A stretch of 64,000 nucleotides of DNA from Acidobacteriota bacterium. GTDB taxonomy: Bacteria > Acidobacteriota > Thermoanaerobaculia > Multivoradales > J023. Below the pieces are notes generated by a model. The model searched no databases. It saw only the letters and a list, made by a program, of their open reading frames with translations, and was not told the origin of the DNA. Location: assembly GCA_029263315.1 (NCBI GenBank), contig JAJCXR010000065.1, positions 1-64,000 of the forward strand, written 5' to 3'. Shown here one piece after another: positions 52,422 through 60,589 of this stretch (positions are counted from its first letter, which is position 1; each line of letters begins with the position of its first letter). Made by a program: the position numbers and the translations under genes.

Positions 52422-53795
52422 ATGTCAACATCTGTTGATCTTCAAAATCCGGACACAGAAGTGTATGACGTCGTTGGGTTCGGCTTCGGGCCGGCAAACC
52501 TGGCCCTTTTGGCGGCCATCGAAGAAGAGTCGGTGGATGTGCATGGTCGACCGTTGAAACGGTTGTTCATCGAGCAGAAGGAAACTTTCTGCTGGCATCC
52601 CGGGATGCTCCTCGAGGGGGCTCAGATCCAACTGTCCTTCCTCAAGGATCTGGTCACTCTGCGCAATCCGCAGAGCCGATTCAGCTTTCTCACCTACCTG
52701 AAAGACAAGGGACGACTCGACCGCTTCGCCAATTTGCGCAAGTTCTATCCCACCCGCTTGGAATTCAATGACTACTACGGTTGGGTGGCGAGCCAACTCA
52801 CCGACGATGTCCGCTACAACACCGAAGTCATGTCGGTGGACCCGGTGGAGAACGGCGAAACCGGGTTGGTGGAAGTGGTCAAGGTGGTTACCCGGAATCT
52901 CACCAACGGGCGAGTCGAGGAGTTCCTGACCCGCAATCTGGTCGTGGCGACGGGCGGTGTTCCCAATCTGCCCCGTGGTATTGGCCTCCGCAACAGCGAG
53001 CGTACCCTGCACACCTCCCAATTCTTGCAACGCAAGAAGCAAGACTTCGGTGATTGCAGCACGCCCCATCGTTTTGTCGTCGTCGGTTCGGGGCAGAGTG
53101 CGGCGGAGATTTTCGAGAATCTGTGCAACGACTTCCCCAATGCCGACGTGACGGCCGCCATCCGGCGATTTGCTTACCAACCGGCCGATGACAGTCATTT
53201 CGTCAACGAGATCTTCTTCCCGGACATGGAGGACTTCCTCTATGACTTGCCGGAGCGCAAACGCCAGTTGGTCATCGATGCTCACCGTGACACCAACTAT
53301 TCGTGTGTCGACAACGATCTCATCGAGGCCATTTACCATTTCCTCTACATGAATGAAGTCAAGGGAGAAGACCGGGCTCGGATTCGACCCTTCCTCGAGT
53401 TGCGGGACATCCACGACGAGGCGGACGAGACGGTGCTCGAGTTCTACAACCTGATCACCGAGAAGACGGAACAGTTGCGGGCCGACTACGTTGTCCTGGC
53501 GACCGGCTACGTGCGTCCCAAGCGACATCCATTGGTCGACAAGTTGTCGCCCTTCCTGGTGCCGGCCGGTACGGACGGGTACCAGGTGGACCGCTACTAC
53601 CGGATCGAGACCACCCAACGTTTCATGCCCCAACTTTTCTTGCAGGGTTTCTGCGAAGATACCCACGGCCTCAGCGACACTCTGCTGTCGACATTGCCGA
53701 TCCGCTCCTATGACATCCTCAAGTCGTTGATGACCGAGGAGGAGGCGAAAGAGAAAATCCGCCGTTGTCGCACTCCCGTGGAGAGCGTAGCTTGA
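52422..53795 (+). CDS. Lysine N6-hydroxylase/ornithine N5-oxygenase family flavoprotein
   Basis: 457 residues from ATG at 52422 (TAGGAG 8 bases upstream). It has the SidA/IucD/PvdA architecture: FAD-binding DVVGFGFGPANLALL (residues 15-29), the substrate-entry block FCWHPGMLLEGAQIQLSFLKDLVTLRNP (near 62-89), the NADPH-binding VVVGSGQSAAEIF near 223, the family DDSHFVNEIFFP, TNYSCVD and the final LATGY near 360. Such enzymes N-hydroxylate the side-chain amine of free lysine or ornithine (or a diamine) with NADPH and O2, the committed step of hydroxamate siderophores. The substrate cannot be told from the sequence. No acetyltransferase or IucA/C ligase is adjacent; the next gene is an ATP-grasp ligase. 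Confidence 0.93.
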   Translation: MSTSVDLQNPDTEVYDVVGFGFGPANLALLAAIEEESVDVHGRPLKRLFIEQKETFCWHPGMLLEGAQIQLSFLKDLVTLRNPQSRFSFLTYLKDKGRLDRFANLRKFYPTRLEFNDYYGWVASQLTDDVRYNTEVMSVDPVENGETGLVEVVKVVTRNLTNGRVEEFLTRNLVVATGGVPNLPRGIGLRNSERTLHTSQFLQRKKQDFGDCSTPHRFVVVGSGQSAAEIFENLCNDFPNADVTAAIRRFAYQPADDSHFVNEIFFPDMEDFLYDLPERKRQLVIDAHRDTNYSCVDNDLIEAIYHFLYMNEVKGEDRARIRPFLELRDIHDEADETVLEFYNLITEKTEQLRADYVVLATGYVRPKRHPLVDKLSPFLVPAGTDGYQVDRYYRIETTQRFMPQLFLQGFCEDTHGLSDTLLSTLPIRSYDILKSLMTEEEAKEKIRRCRTPVESVA

Positions 53796-53861
53796 ACCAC
53801 GCGGGCCCTGCCTGCTGTCTCGGCAGTGGTGAGGGCCTCCCACAAGTCGAAGTTTGAATCG

Positions 53862-53890
53862 AGGGGCTCGTCGCGAGCCCCTTTGTGTCT
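53862..53890 (+). terminator. Terminator/attenuator between the N-hydroxylase and ATP-grasp genes
   Basis: AGGGGCTCG-type stem: 53862-53870 pairs perfectly with 53874-53882 around a 3-base loop, followed by TTGTGTCTT. A second hairpin (GGCCCT 53804-53809 with AGGGCC 53832-53837) lies just upstream. The arrangement looks like an attenuator in an otherwise single transcript, or the end of the first gene's mRNA. Confidence 0.7.
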
Positions 53891-53976
53891 TGGTAGATCC
53901 GAAGCGGTCGCTGGGCTTCTTGCCGTCGCTGCGGAGCTCGCCCGTGGTTTGCCAAGCCGATAAGGAGTTGTTCCCG

Positions 53977-55386
53977 ATGGAGATTTCCGCCGAGGTCCGG
54001 CGTGCCCATGCCGATCTCTCCGTAGCCAACGGGCTGTTTCTGGACTATATCCAAGCGCATCCGGAGCTTCTGAAGCGCTCCTCTTTTGAAGGCATCGATG
54101 CCTTGGAAGATAGTGGCGGTTACGCCCTGCAAGCTTGGCCTACCTTCATTTCCAGCGCTTTCATGGAAAGCATTCACAGCTGGAACAAGGCGCTCTGCCA
54201 TTTGGTGAAGGTGATCCCCCATCGCATCTTCGGCAACGATACGGCGCGCTTCGCAGATTTCTACCAGCTCGAAAAAGATCATGCCTCGTTGGTGGTCGCT
54301 ACTTACGCCAACCCCCGGTGGGTCAACGAAACCATGTCCCGTGGTGACTTCATGCTCACCGCGGACGGTTTCAAATGTATGGAGTACAACATGGCCAGCC
54401 GCCTGGGGGGATGGCATTCCTCGTGGGCGACGGAGGGCATGTTGGAGATCGAGCCGGTGCGTCGATTTGTCGAAGAGCACAATTTGGTCGTCCGGCGGGA
54501 GAGCACGTTCAAACCCCTGATGTCCTATCTGGTGCGCCAATGCATCCGGCGTTTCGCCAGCACGGAAGCCAATATCGTTGCCCTGGTCGAGCCCGGAAAG
54601 CTGACCAAAGCCCACGGTCAGATCGAGCTTTTCGAGTCCATGCGACGGGAGGTCGAGGCGGTCGAACGCTTGCTGGGCGGCAGAGTTCGCTGCCGATTGC
54701 TCAAGGGCACCCCCGAGCAGCTGAAGGAGCGCAACGGCATGCTCTACCTGGAGCAGCATCGGGTGCATGCGGTGATCGAGGGGACCTACGGTACTGCGGG
54801 GTTAGACTCCATGCGCTGTTGGCTCAAGGGTACCGTCGATCTCTACAACGGCCCTGCCACGCCGGTGATGAACGACAAACGCAATCTGGCGATGCTCTCC
54901 GAGCTCAAGGACTCAAAACTTTTGAACGACACGGAGCGGCAGGTGGTAGACGCTCATTTGCCCTGGACCCGTCGGGTGACCAAGGAGCGCCTCCACCCCC
55001 AAGCGGTGGCGCCTGTGTCGCGCCAGGAAATTCTCGAGCGACGCCATGAGCTGGTGCTCAAGCCTTCAAATCTGAGCTCCGGACAGGATGTATTCCTGGG
55101 CCCTTACCTCGACGACAAGACCTGGACGGATGTCCTGGATCGAGCCTATGAAGAAGGTAATTGGTTGGTACAGGAGATTCTCGAATCGCCGCCCTATCTC
55201 TTTCAACGGGGCGAGGTCGGGGCCGAGCTCCACGACCTGGTCTGGGGAGTATTTCTATACGGCGAGCGGGACGGCGGCCCCTTTCTGCGGATTGGTCCGA
55301 AGCACATGGGTGGGCCTATCAATGCCCATGCAGGCGCTGCCTTGGGCATCACGGTGGTGGTGGAAGAAGGGGCGGAGGCGGTTTGA
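53977..55386 (+). CDS. Circularly permuted ATP-grasp family ligase
   Basis: 469 residues from ATG at 53977 with AAGGAG 9 bases upstream. The C-terminal third carries ATP-grasp-like features in the order seen in glutathionylspermidine-synthase-like/circularly permuted ATP-grasp proteins: VLKPSNLSSGQDVFLG (ATP-binding Lys and Gly/Ser loop near residue 361), WLVQEILESP (strand before the acidic base-stacking region, near 396), and the basic/acidic active-site segment LHDLVWGVFLYG. ATP-grasp enzymes join a carboxylate to an amine or hydroxylamine via an acyl phosphate. Placed between an amine N-hydroxylase and an exporter, it could couple an N-hydroxylated amino acid. Its stop overlaps the next start (TGATG). 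Confidence 0.75.
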   Translation: MEISAEVRRAHADLSVANGLFLDYIQAHPELLKRSSFEGIDALEDSGGYALQAWPTFISSAFMESIHSWNKALCHLVKVIPHRIFGNDTARFADFYQLEKDHASLVVATYANPRWVNETMSRGDFMLTADGFKCMEYNMASRLGGWHSSWATEGMLEIEPVRRFVEEHNLVVRRESTFKPLMSYLVRQCIRRFASTEANIVALVEPGKLTKAHGQIELFESMRREVEAVERLLGGRVRCRLLKGTPEQLKERNGMLYLEQHRVHAVIEGTYGTAGLDSMRCWLKGTVDLYNGPATPVMNDKRNLAMLSELKDSKLLNDTERQVVDAHLPWTRRVTKERLHPQAVAPVSRQEILERRHELVLKPSNLSSGQDVFLGPYLDDKTWTDVLDRAYEEGNWLVQEILESPPYLFQRGEVGAELHDLVWGVFLYGERDGGPFLRIGPKHMGGPINAHAGAALGITVVVEEGAEAV

Positions 55387-58300
55387 TGTCAGAGCATGAT
55401 CGTCCGAAGAGCATAGGCTTCTTCGCTTTTCTCTGGTCCGGATACTTCATTTCGACCCTCGGCTCTGGGTTGGTGGGTTTTGCCCTCGGGGTGACCGTCT
55501 TTCAGGACACGGGCTCGGTCAGCCGGTACACGCTGATCGGCCTGTCGAGCCTGTTGCCTTCGATCCTGTTGTCGCCGATTGCCGGTGTTCTGGCGGATCG
55601 AATCGATCGGCGTTTGATCCTCATCTGTAGCGGTATCGGGGCCGCCGTAACCAATTACTTCCTCTACCAGCTGGCCTTGGAGGAACCCCTCCATGTTTGG
55701 AAGCTCTATGGGCTGATCCTGATCACCGGATGTTTCAACGCATTCGTCTGGCCCACCTTCTCGGCTGTGACGACCCTCTTGGTGAGCAAGCAGCATCTCG
55801 GTAGGGCCAGCGGCATGACCCAGATCGGCACCTCGGTGACCGCCATTGTGGCGCCGACCTTGGCGGCCGTCTTGCTTGTATGGGTGAAGCTGCCGGGCAT
55901 CGTGCTGCTCAATCTGGTGTCCTATCTGGTGCCGACCGCCATCTTGTTGTTGGTGCGCCTACCCCAACCCAAGGTGTCGGAAGAGGGGGCCAAGGCCAAG
56001 GGCTCGTTTTTCGAGGAGGCGATGTCCGGCTGGAAGTTCATCACGGCACGGCCGGGGCTTCTGCTGTTGCTGTGCAGTTTCGCCACCGTCAACCTGTTCA
56101 TGGCCTTTGTCACCGTGTTGATGACGCCCCTGGTGCTGAGTTTTGCGTCGCCGATCGCCTTGGGCCTGGTGATGACGGTGGCCAGTTGTGGCACCCTCGT
56201 GGGTGGCATCGTGGTGGCGGTTTGGGGTGGGCCCCAAAAGAATCAAGTGCGGACCATCTTCGGGCTGTTGGGGTATTGCAGTGTGCTGCTGCTGGTGGCG
56301 GGGTTCCAGCCCAACACCACCTTGATTGCCTCCGGTGCCTTTTTCTTCGTCCTCGTTTTTCCGATCATCGCCGCCAGCGTCAAGGTAATTTGGCAGAGTC
56401 GTGTGCCGCCGGACATGCAAGGGCGAGTCTTCGCCATGCGCAGCTTGGTCGCCGGTTCGACGACCCCATTGGCGTTGATTCTGGCGGGCCCCCTGGCGGA
56501 TGAAGTCTTCGAGCCCTTGATGGCGGTAGACGGCGCCCTGGCGGGGTCGGTGGGTCAGTTGCTCGGCGTTGGGCCAGGGCGCGGTATCGGGCTGCTCTAT
56601 GTGATCTTCGCCTTCATTCTGATGATCGTCGTCTTCGCGGCGTTTCGCTCCAAGGCTCTGATGAACTTGGAGGAAGACCTGCCCGAGATGCTGGATGAGG
56701 AGCCGGAGGTCGGCGAGCCCTACGACGCCAGGGCAGCGGACGCTGGGTTAGGGGCTTGGCGTCCTCTCCTAGGTTGGGGCATGGCGGCTCTCCTGACCTT
56801 CATCGCGGTGGCTTCGGTGTTGTCGAATCGGCCACCGAAGGTGGACCTCGCGGAGCGGGGCCTCGAGGCCTCGGAGGTTTCGATTGCGGCGGCCCTGAAG
56901 CATGTCGAAGCCATTGCCCAAGAGCCGCACCCCCCCGGTAGCAGGGCCCACCAGGAAGTGTTTGAGTACTTGGTGGCGGAGATCGAGAAATTGGGCCTCG
57001 AGCCGGTGATCCAAGAGCAACATGTACGCTCCAAAGTGGGTCGTCTGGCGCAGTTGGTGACGGTCAAGAACGTCATGGCCAGGCTGCCGGGACGCTCGGG
57101 CGAACGTCAAGGTGCCGTCCTCGTGGTCGCCCATTACGACTCGGTCCCCACCTCGCCGGGAGCCTGCGACAACGGCACGGCGGTGGGTTTGGCCTTGGAA
57201 GCCATCCGCGCCATGCAGGCGTCGGCGCCCTTGTTGCGCGACGTCATTTTCCTGTTCAGCGACGCGGAAGAGACGGGATTGCACGGGGCGCGGGTTTTCG
57301 TCTCCGAGCATCCTTGGGCCCACGATGTCGGCGTGGTGCTCAACTTCGACGCCCGTGGTCACGGTGGGCCGGTCTATATGTTCCAGACCGGAGATGAGAA
57401 CGGGGGTTGGTTGCCGCATTTTGCGTCGGGGGCACCGCGGCCCATCGGTAGCTCGTTGATGAACGAGATCTATCGCCTGTTGCCCAACGCGACGGATTTT
57501 CTCGTCTTCAAGGCGGCTGGGTTTTCCGGCTTCAACTTCGCTTATATCGACGGCCTCACCCACTACCATACGATGCTCGACAGCTTTGAGGACGTCCAGC
57601 CGGCGACGGTCGCCCACCAGGGCACCTACGTCTTCGACTTGGCCCGTCAATTTGCCGAAATGGAAGTCTTTCCTGAGAAACGACCCAACCGGGTCTTTTT
57701 CAATGTGTTGGGCTTTCACATGGTCCACTATCCCCGTTGGTTCGCCTTTGTCAGTGCGGTGTTGACGGGCCTGGTGGTGCTGTGGGTTTTGGCGACGGGC
57801 TTGAAGCGCGGACGATTGACCTTCTTCGGTTTGGGCCAGGGTTTGGTCGCCTTCTTGGGCATCTTCATCGCCTTGCCGGTGGCCATCACCCTGGTCTGGA
57901 TGGTCGTCCGCGAGGCGGCGCGGGTGCCGGTGGTGGGCGGTAGCACCGAGGGTGCCTACTTTTACATGCTGAGCTTTGCCTGCTTGGCCCTGGCGCTCTT
58001 CATCCGCCTCTATCGTTTTTTTCGTCAAGTGGTGGGAGCCCTGGACATGGCAGCCGGCTCGATGATCTGGTGGCTCGTATTGCTTGTCGTGACCACCGAC
58101 GTGTCGGTGTCGGCGGAGTCCAATTTCATCGTCGTCTGGCCGTTGTTGTTTGCTGCTCTGGGGTTGCGCGCCTTGATTCTCGGAGATCCTAAGCGGCCGC
58201 CCCGTTGGCCGGTGGTGCTCGGCCTGGTGGTCGCCGCCACGGTCGCCATTCTGCTGTTGGTGCCGCTCACCGGCACCGTCTATGTGGGATTGCAGAGCCT

Positions 58301-59204
58301 GGTGGCGCTGGGCGGTTTTCCGCTCATTCTCGAGGTCATGCTGCTCGGCCTGTTGATGCCGCAACTGGAAACCTTCGTCCACCGGCGTCCCCGTTGGGTG
58401 GTGGGAACCATCGCCGCGGCGGGTCTGGGCCTCTTGGCGGTGGGGGTTTGGAATCCCGGGGCCGATCGTGCCTTGAGGCTCAATTCTGTGATCTACGCCA
58501 TGGACGCCGACAGCAACCAGAGCCATTGGTACAGCTTCGACCTCTTGCCGGACAGCTGGACCCGTCAATTTGGTCTGCGGCAGAGTGTTTGGAAGAGATT
58601 TGCCAGCTTTGACCCCTTGACGACCTACCCCATGCTGCATGCCGACGCGGCCAAGACCGAGCTCCCCGTGCCCGAGGTCCAGGTGGTGGCACAACACAGC
58701 GAGGGGCCGCTGCAGGAATGGACGGTGCGTCTCGAAACGTCACCCGGTACCACCTCGCGGCTGATCTGGTTCGATCCGCCGTCGTCGATCATGTCGCTGC
58801 GTCTCGGTGAGACGAACCTGTCGTTGGATGGCAACGCCGGTGGTTTGGTCATTCAGCGCTTGCCTCTTCCCCCCGGTGGGGAAGAGATGACCCTGCGCGG
58901 CTTGGCTGGGAGTGAGTCGGTGAAGATGATGGTGGTGGATACCTACGAAGGGCTGCCGGAATTCCCCGGCCTCGAAGGGCGGCCCGCCGGGGTCATTCCG
59001 CGGTACCGCAGCACCGTCCTGCGCAGCGATATCTCCATGGTTCGTCGCTCCTTCGACCTGGTCGCCATGTCTGAAGCTTTGGCCCCGTCGAAGGCCGGTT
59101 CCGAGGTGGGCCAAGGGTCCGACGTTCCATCTGGCACGGTGCTGGACGAAGCCGTCGGCGGTAGCGCCAGCGGCGCCGCCCAGGCGGTTTCCGGAAGCCC
59201 TTGA
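55386..59204 (+). CDS. MFS exporter fused to an ERMP1-like membrane M28 metallopeptidase
   Basis: 1272 residues from ATG at 55386, overlapping the ATP-grasp stop. Residues 10-425 form an MFS transporter of the enterobactin-exporter (EntS/MFS_3) type: 12 helices with the loop 2-3 motif GVLADRIDRRLIL and APTLAAVLLVWV. A helix near 455-475 leads to an M28 zinc peptidase (about 500-765) in which all expected ligands are visible: VAHYDSVPTSPGACDNGTAV (His, Asp), FSDAEETGLHGA (Glu-Glu), NFDARGHGGP (Asp), THYHTMLDS (His). About eight membrane helices (770-1035) and a periplasmic C-terminal domain (1038-1272) follow, the layout of the Fxna/ERMP1 family. One polypeptide thus contains export and outer-face proteolysis. 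No frameshift or internal stop separates the halves. Confidence 0.9.
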   Translation: MSEHDRPKSIGFFAFLWSGYFISTLGSGLVGFALGVTVFQDTGSVSRYTLIGLSSLLPSILLSPIAGVLADRIDRRLILICSGIGAAVTNYFLYQLALEEPLHVWKLYGLILITGCFNAFVWPTFSAVTTLLVSKQHLGRASGMTQIGTSVTAIVAPTLAAVLLVWVKLPGIVLLNLVSYLVPTAILLLVRLPQPKVSEEGAKAKGSFFEEAMSGWKFITARPGLLLLLCSFATVNLFMAFVTVLMTPLVLSFASPIALGLVMTVASCGTLVGGIVVAVWGGPQKNQVRTIFGLLGYCSVLLLVAGFQPNTTLIASGAFFFVLVFPIIAASVKVIWQSRVPPDMQGRVFAMRSLVAGSTTPLALILAGPLADEVFEPLMAVDGALAGSVGQLLGVGPGRGIGLLYVIFAFILMIVVFAAFRSKALMNLEEDLPEMLDEEPEVGEPYDARAADAGLGAWRPLLGWGMAALLTFIAVASVLSNRPPKVDLAERGLEASEVSIAAALKHVEAIAQEPHPPGSRAHQEVFEYLVAEIEKLGLEPVIQEQHVRSKVGRLAQLVTVKNVMARLPGRSGERQGAVLVVAHYDSVPTSPGACDNGTAVGLALEAIRAMQASAPLLRDVIFLFSDAEETGLHGARVFVSEHPWAHDVGVVLNFDARGHGGPVYMFQTGDENGGWLPHFASGAPRPIGSSLMNEIYRLLPNATDFLVFKAAGFSGFNFAYIDGLTHYHTMLDSFEDVQPATVAHQGTYVFDLARQFAEMEVFPEKRPNRVFFNVLGFHMVHYPRWFAFVSAVLTGLVVLWVLATGLKRGRLTFFGLGQGLVAFLGIFIALPVAITLVWMVVREAARVPVVGGSTEGAYFYMLSFACLALALFIRLYRFFRQVVGALDMAAGSMIWWLVLLVVTTDVSVSAESNFIVVWPLLFAALGLRALILGDPKRPPRWPVVLGLVVAATVAILLLVPLTGTVYVGLQSLVALGGFPLILEVMLLGLLMPQLETFVHRRPRWVVGTIAAAGLGLLAVGVWNPGADRALRLNSVIYAMDADSNQSHWYSFDLLPDSWTRQFGLRQSVWKRFASFDPLTTYPMLHADAAKTELPVPEVQVVAQHSEGPLQEWTVRLETSPGTTSRLIWFDPPSSIMSLRLGETNLSLDGNAGGLVIQRLPLPPGGEEMTLRGLAGSESVKMMVVDTYEGLPEFPGLEGRPAGVIPRYRSTVLRSDISMVRRSFDLVAMSEALAPSKAGSEVGQGSDVPSGTVLDEAVGGSASGAAQAVSGSP

Positions 59205-59297
59205 TCTACCCGCGATAGGGTCTGCTGCGGCAGACGGGAACCAAGCCATCTGCTATGGTTGGCCGCCAAACGACCCCTCTGGGTCGAGGAAGTAGCC

Positions 59298-60179
59298 ATG
59301 TTCAAACGATCCACAAGCGGTTCGGTCGTCTGTCCATCCTGCGGACGGTTGGTCGGCGTCAACGATGAAAAATGCCTCGGCTGCGGCCGCGCTCGCCCCG
59401 GGTTGTGGGGATTTGCGCCGCTCATCAACCAGATGGGACGGCGACTGAGCTTCGGCGATGTGGTGCTCTGGGGTTGCGGCCTGCTCTACGTCATCGGTTT
59501 GATCTACGATCCGTCCGCCATCATGCGGGGTGGCCTACTGGGCATCCTGTCTCCCAGCTCCGAGGCCAATTGGTTGCTCGGCGCCAGTGGCACGTTGCCG
59601 GTGGTGGGATTTGGCCGTTGGTGGACGGTGCTCAGCGCCGGCTGGTTGCACGGCGGGGTATTGCACATCGTCTTCAACATGATGTGGATTCGCCAGTTGA
59701 TACCGGCGGTGGAGTCGCGATTCGGTAGTGGCCGGTTGGTGATCATCTACACCCTGTCGAGCGTCGCAGGTTTTACCCTGACCACCCTGATGGGTTTGTT
59801 GCCCTTGCCGGGACCGTTGCAAGGGGCGAGATTTCTCACCGTCGGCGCCTCGGCGGCGATCTGCGGTTTGGCCGGAGCCCTGTGGGCTTACGGCCGGCGA
59901 ACCGGCGATCAGAACATCGTGCGCGAAATCCAGAGAATCGTCATCTATCTGTTGGTTTTTGGTCTGCTGATTTCGGGCATCGACAACTGGGCCCACATCG
60001 GAGGGCTGGCGGGTGGGTTCTTGGTGGCGACTTGGCTCGACCCTGCCAAGGAGGCCGAAGAACCCCGGCATTTGGTGATCGCCCTGGTCTGCCTCGGCTT
60101 GACCGTGGCGTCGATCCTGATGTCCGTGTTGCATGGGCTAGCCAAGGTTGAGGTGTGGCGCAACTTGGTCGGCGCTTGA
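59298..60179 (+). CDS. Rhomboid family intramembrane serine protease with zinc ribbon
   Basis: 293 residues from ATG at 59298 (GAGGAAG upstream). A CxxC-x12-CxxC zinc ribbon (CPSCG, CLGCG) occupies residues 12-32; rhomboid helices follow. The L1-loop/helix block WLHGGVLHIVFNMMWI gives the conserved His/Asn; the catalytic Ser lies in VGASAAICGL (GASA instead of GASG); the catalytic His is in NWAHIGGLAGGF. It cleaves membrane helices. The Ala in place of the last Gly is tolerated in some family members, so activity is likely but not certain. Its 3' end overlaps the JAMM gene start. Confidence 0.88.
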   Translation: MFKRSTSGSVVCPSCGRLVGVNDEKCLGCGRARPGLWGFAPLINQMGRRLSFGDVVLWGCGLLYVIGLIYDPSAIMRGGLLGILSPSSEANWLLGASGTLPVVGFGRWWTVLSAGWLHGGVLHIVFNMMWIRQLIPAVESRFGSGRLVIIYTLSSVAGFTLTTLMGLLPLPGPLQGARFLTVGASAAICGLAGALWAYGRRTGDQNIVREIQRIVIYLLVFGLLISGIDNWAHIGGLAGGFLVATWLDPAKEAEEPRHLVIALVCLGLTVASILMSVLHGLAKVEVWRNLVGA

Positions 60180-60589
60180 TCCTCGGAGTCGAGCACCTGC
60201 AGGTGCTGCGCCGCCTAGCCGAAGAGATGGCGCCCGAGGAGTGTTGCGGTGTCCTCCTAGGGCGTGTCTTGGCCATGGAATCCACCGTCGATGAAGTGCT
60301 GCAGGGGAAGAATGTGGCCGATGACCGACGCCGGCGCTATGACATCGACGTACCGACGCTACTGCTGGCCCACCGTCGAGCTCGGGAGACCGGGCGCGAT
60401 ATTGTCGGCTACTACCATTCCCATCCGGCGTCGCCGCCTCGGCCCAGCGCCACGGACCGGCAATACGCCTGGCCCGAGACCAGCTATTTGATTCTGGGGC
60501 TGCCGCAGGATGGTGGTATCGCAGCCCGCAGCTGGCGTCTGGGGCAGGACGGCGAAACCCTAGAAGAAGAGGAGTTGGTGGTTCGATGA
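60155..60589 (+). CDS. JAB1/Mov34/MPN (JAMM) metallopeptidase
   Basis: 144 residues from GTG at 60155, within the end of the rhomboid gene (25-base overlap). The JAMM motif is complete: catalytic Glu in APEECCGVLLG, then GYYHSHPASPPRPSATD, i.e. HxH-x7-S-x2-D, coordinating Zn. Bacterial members cleave after the C-terminal Gly-Gly of ubiquitin-like sulfur carriers (as Mec+ with CysO) or release cysteine from them. It is coupled to the following E1-like gene by an ATGA overlap, which supports a sulfur-carrier or ubiquitin-like role. Confidence 0.92.
   Translation: MAQLGRRLILGVEHLQVLRRLAEEMAPEECCGVLLGRVLAMESTVDEVLQGKNVADDRRRRYDIDVPTLLLAHRRARETGRDIVGYYHSHPASPPRPSATDRQYAWPETSYLILGLPQDGGIAARSWRLGQDGETLEEEELVVR

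Noticed and set aside
52425..54029. Minus-strand open frame (534 codons) opposite the N-hydroxylase
   Set aside because: No recognisable domain; the plus-strand frame carries all flavoprotein motifs.
56769..58697. Long minus-strand open frame (642 codons) opposite the MFS-peptidase gene
   Set aside because: Its composition is rich in His, Gln, Arg and Gly with no family motif or ribosome binding site; it mirrors the high-GC codon bias of the real gene.
59298..60179. Rhombosortase acting on a C-terminal sorting tag
   Set aside because: The protein has a zinc ribbon and a general rhomboid layout, and no GlyGly-CTERM protein was seen in the window.
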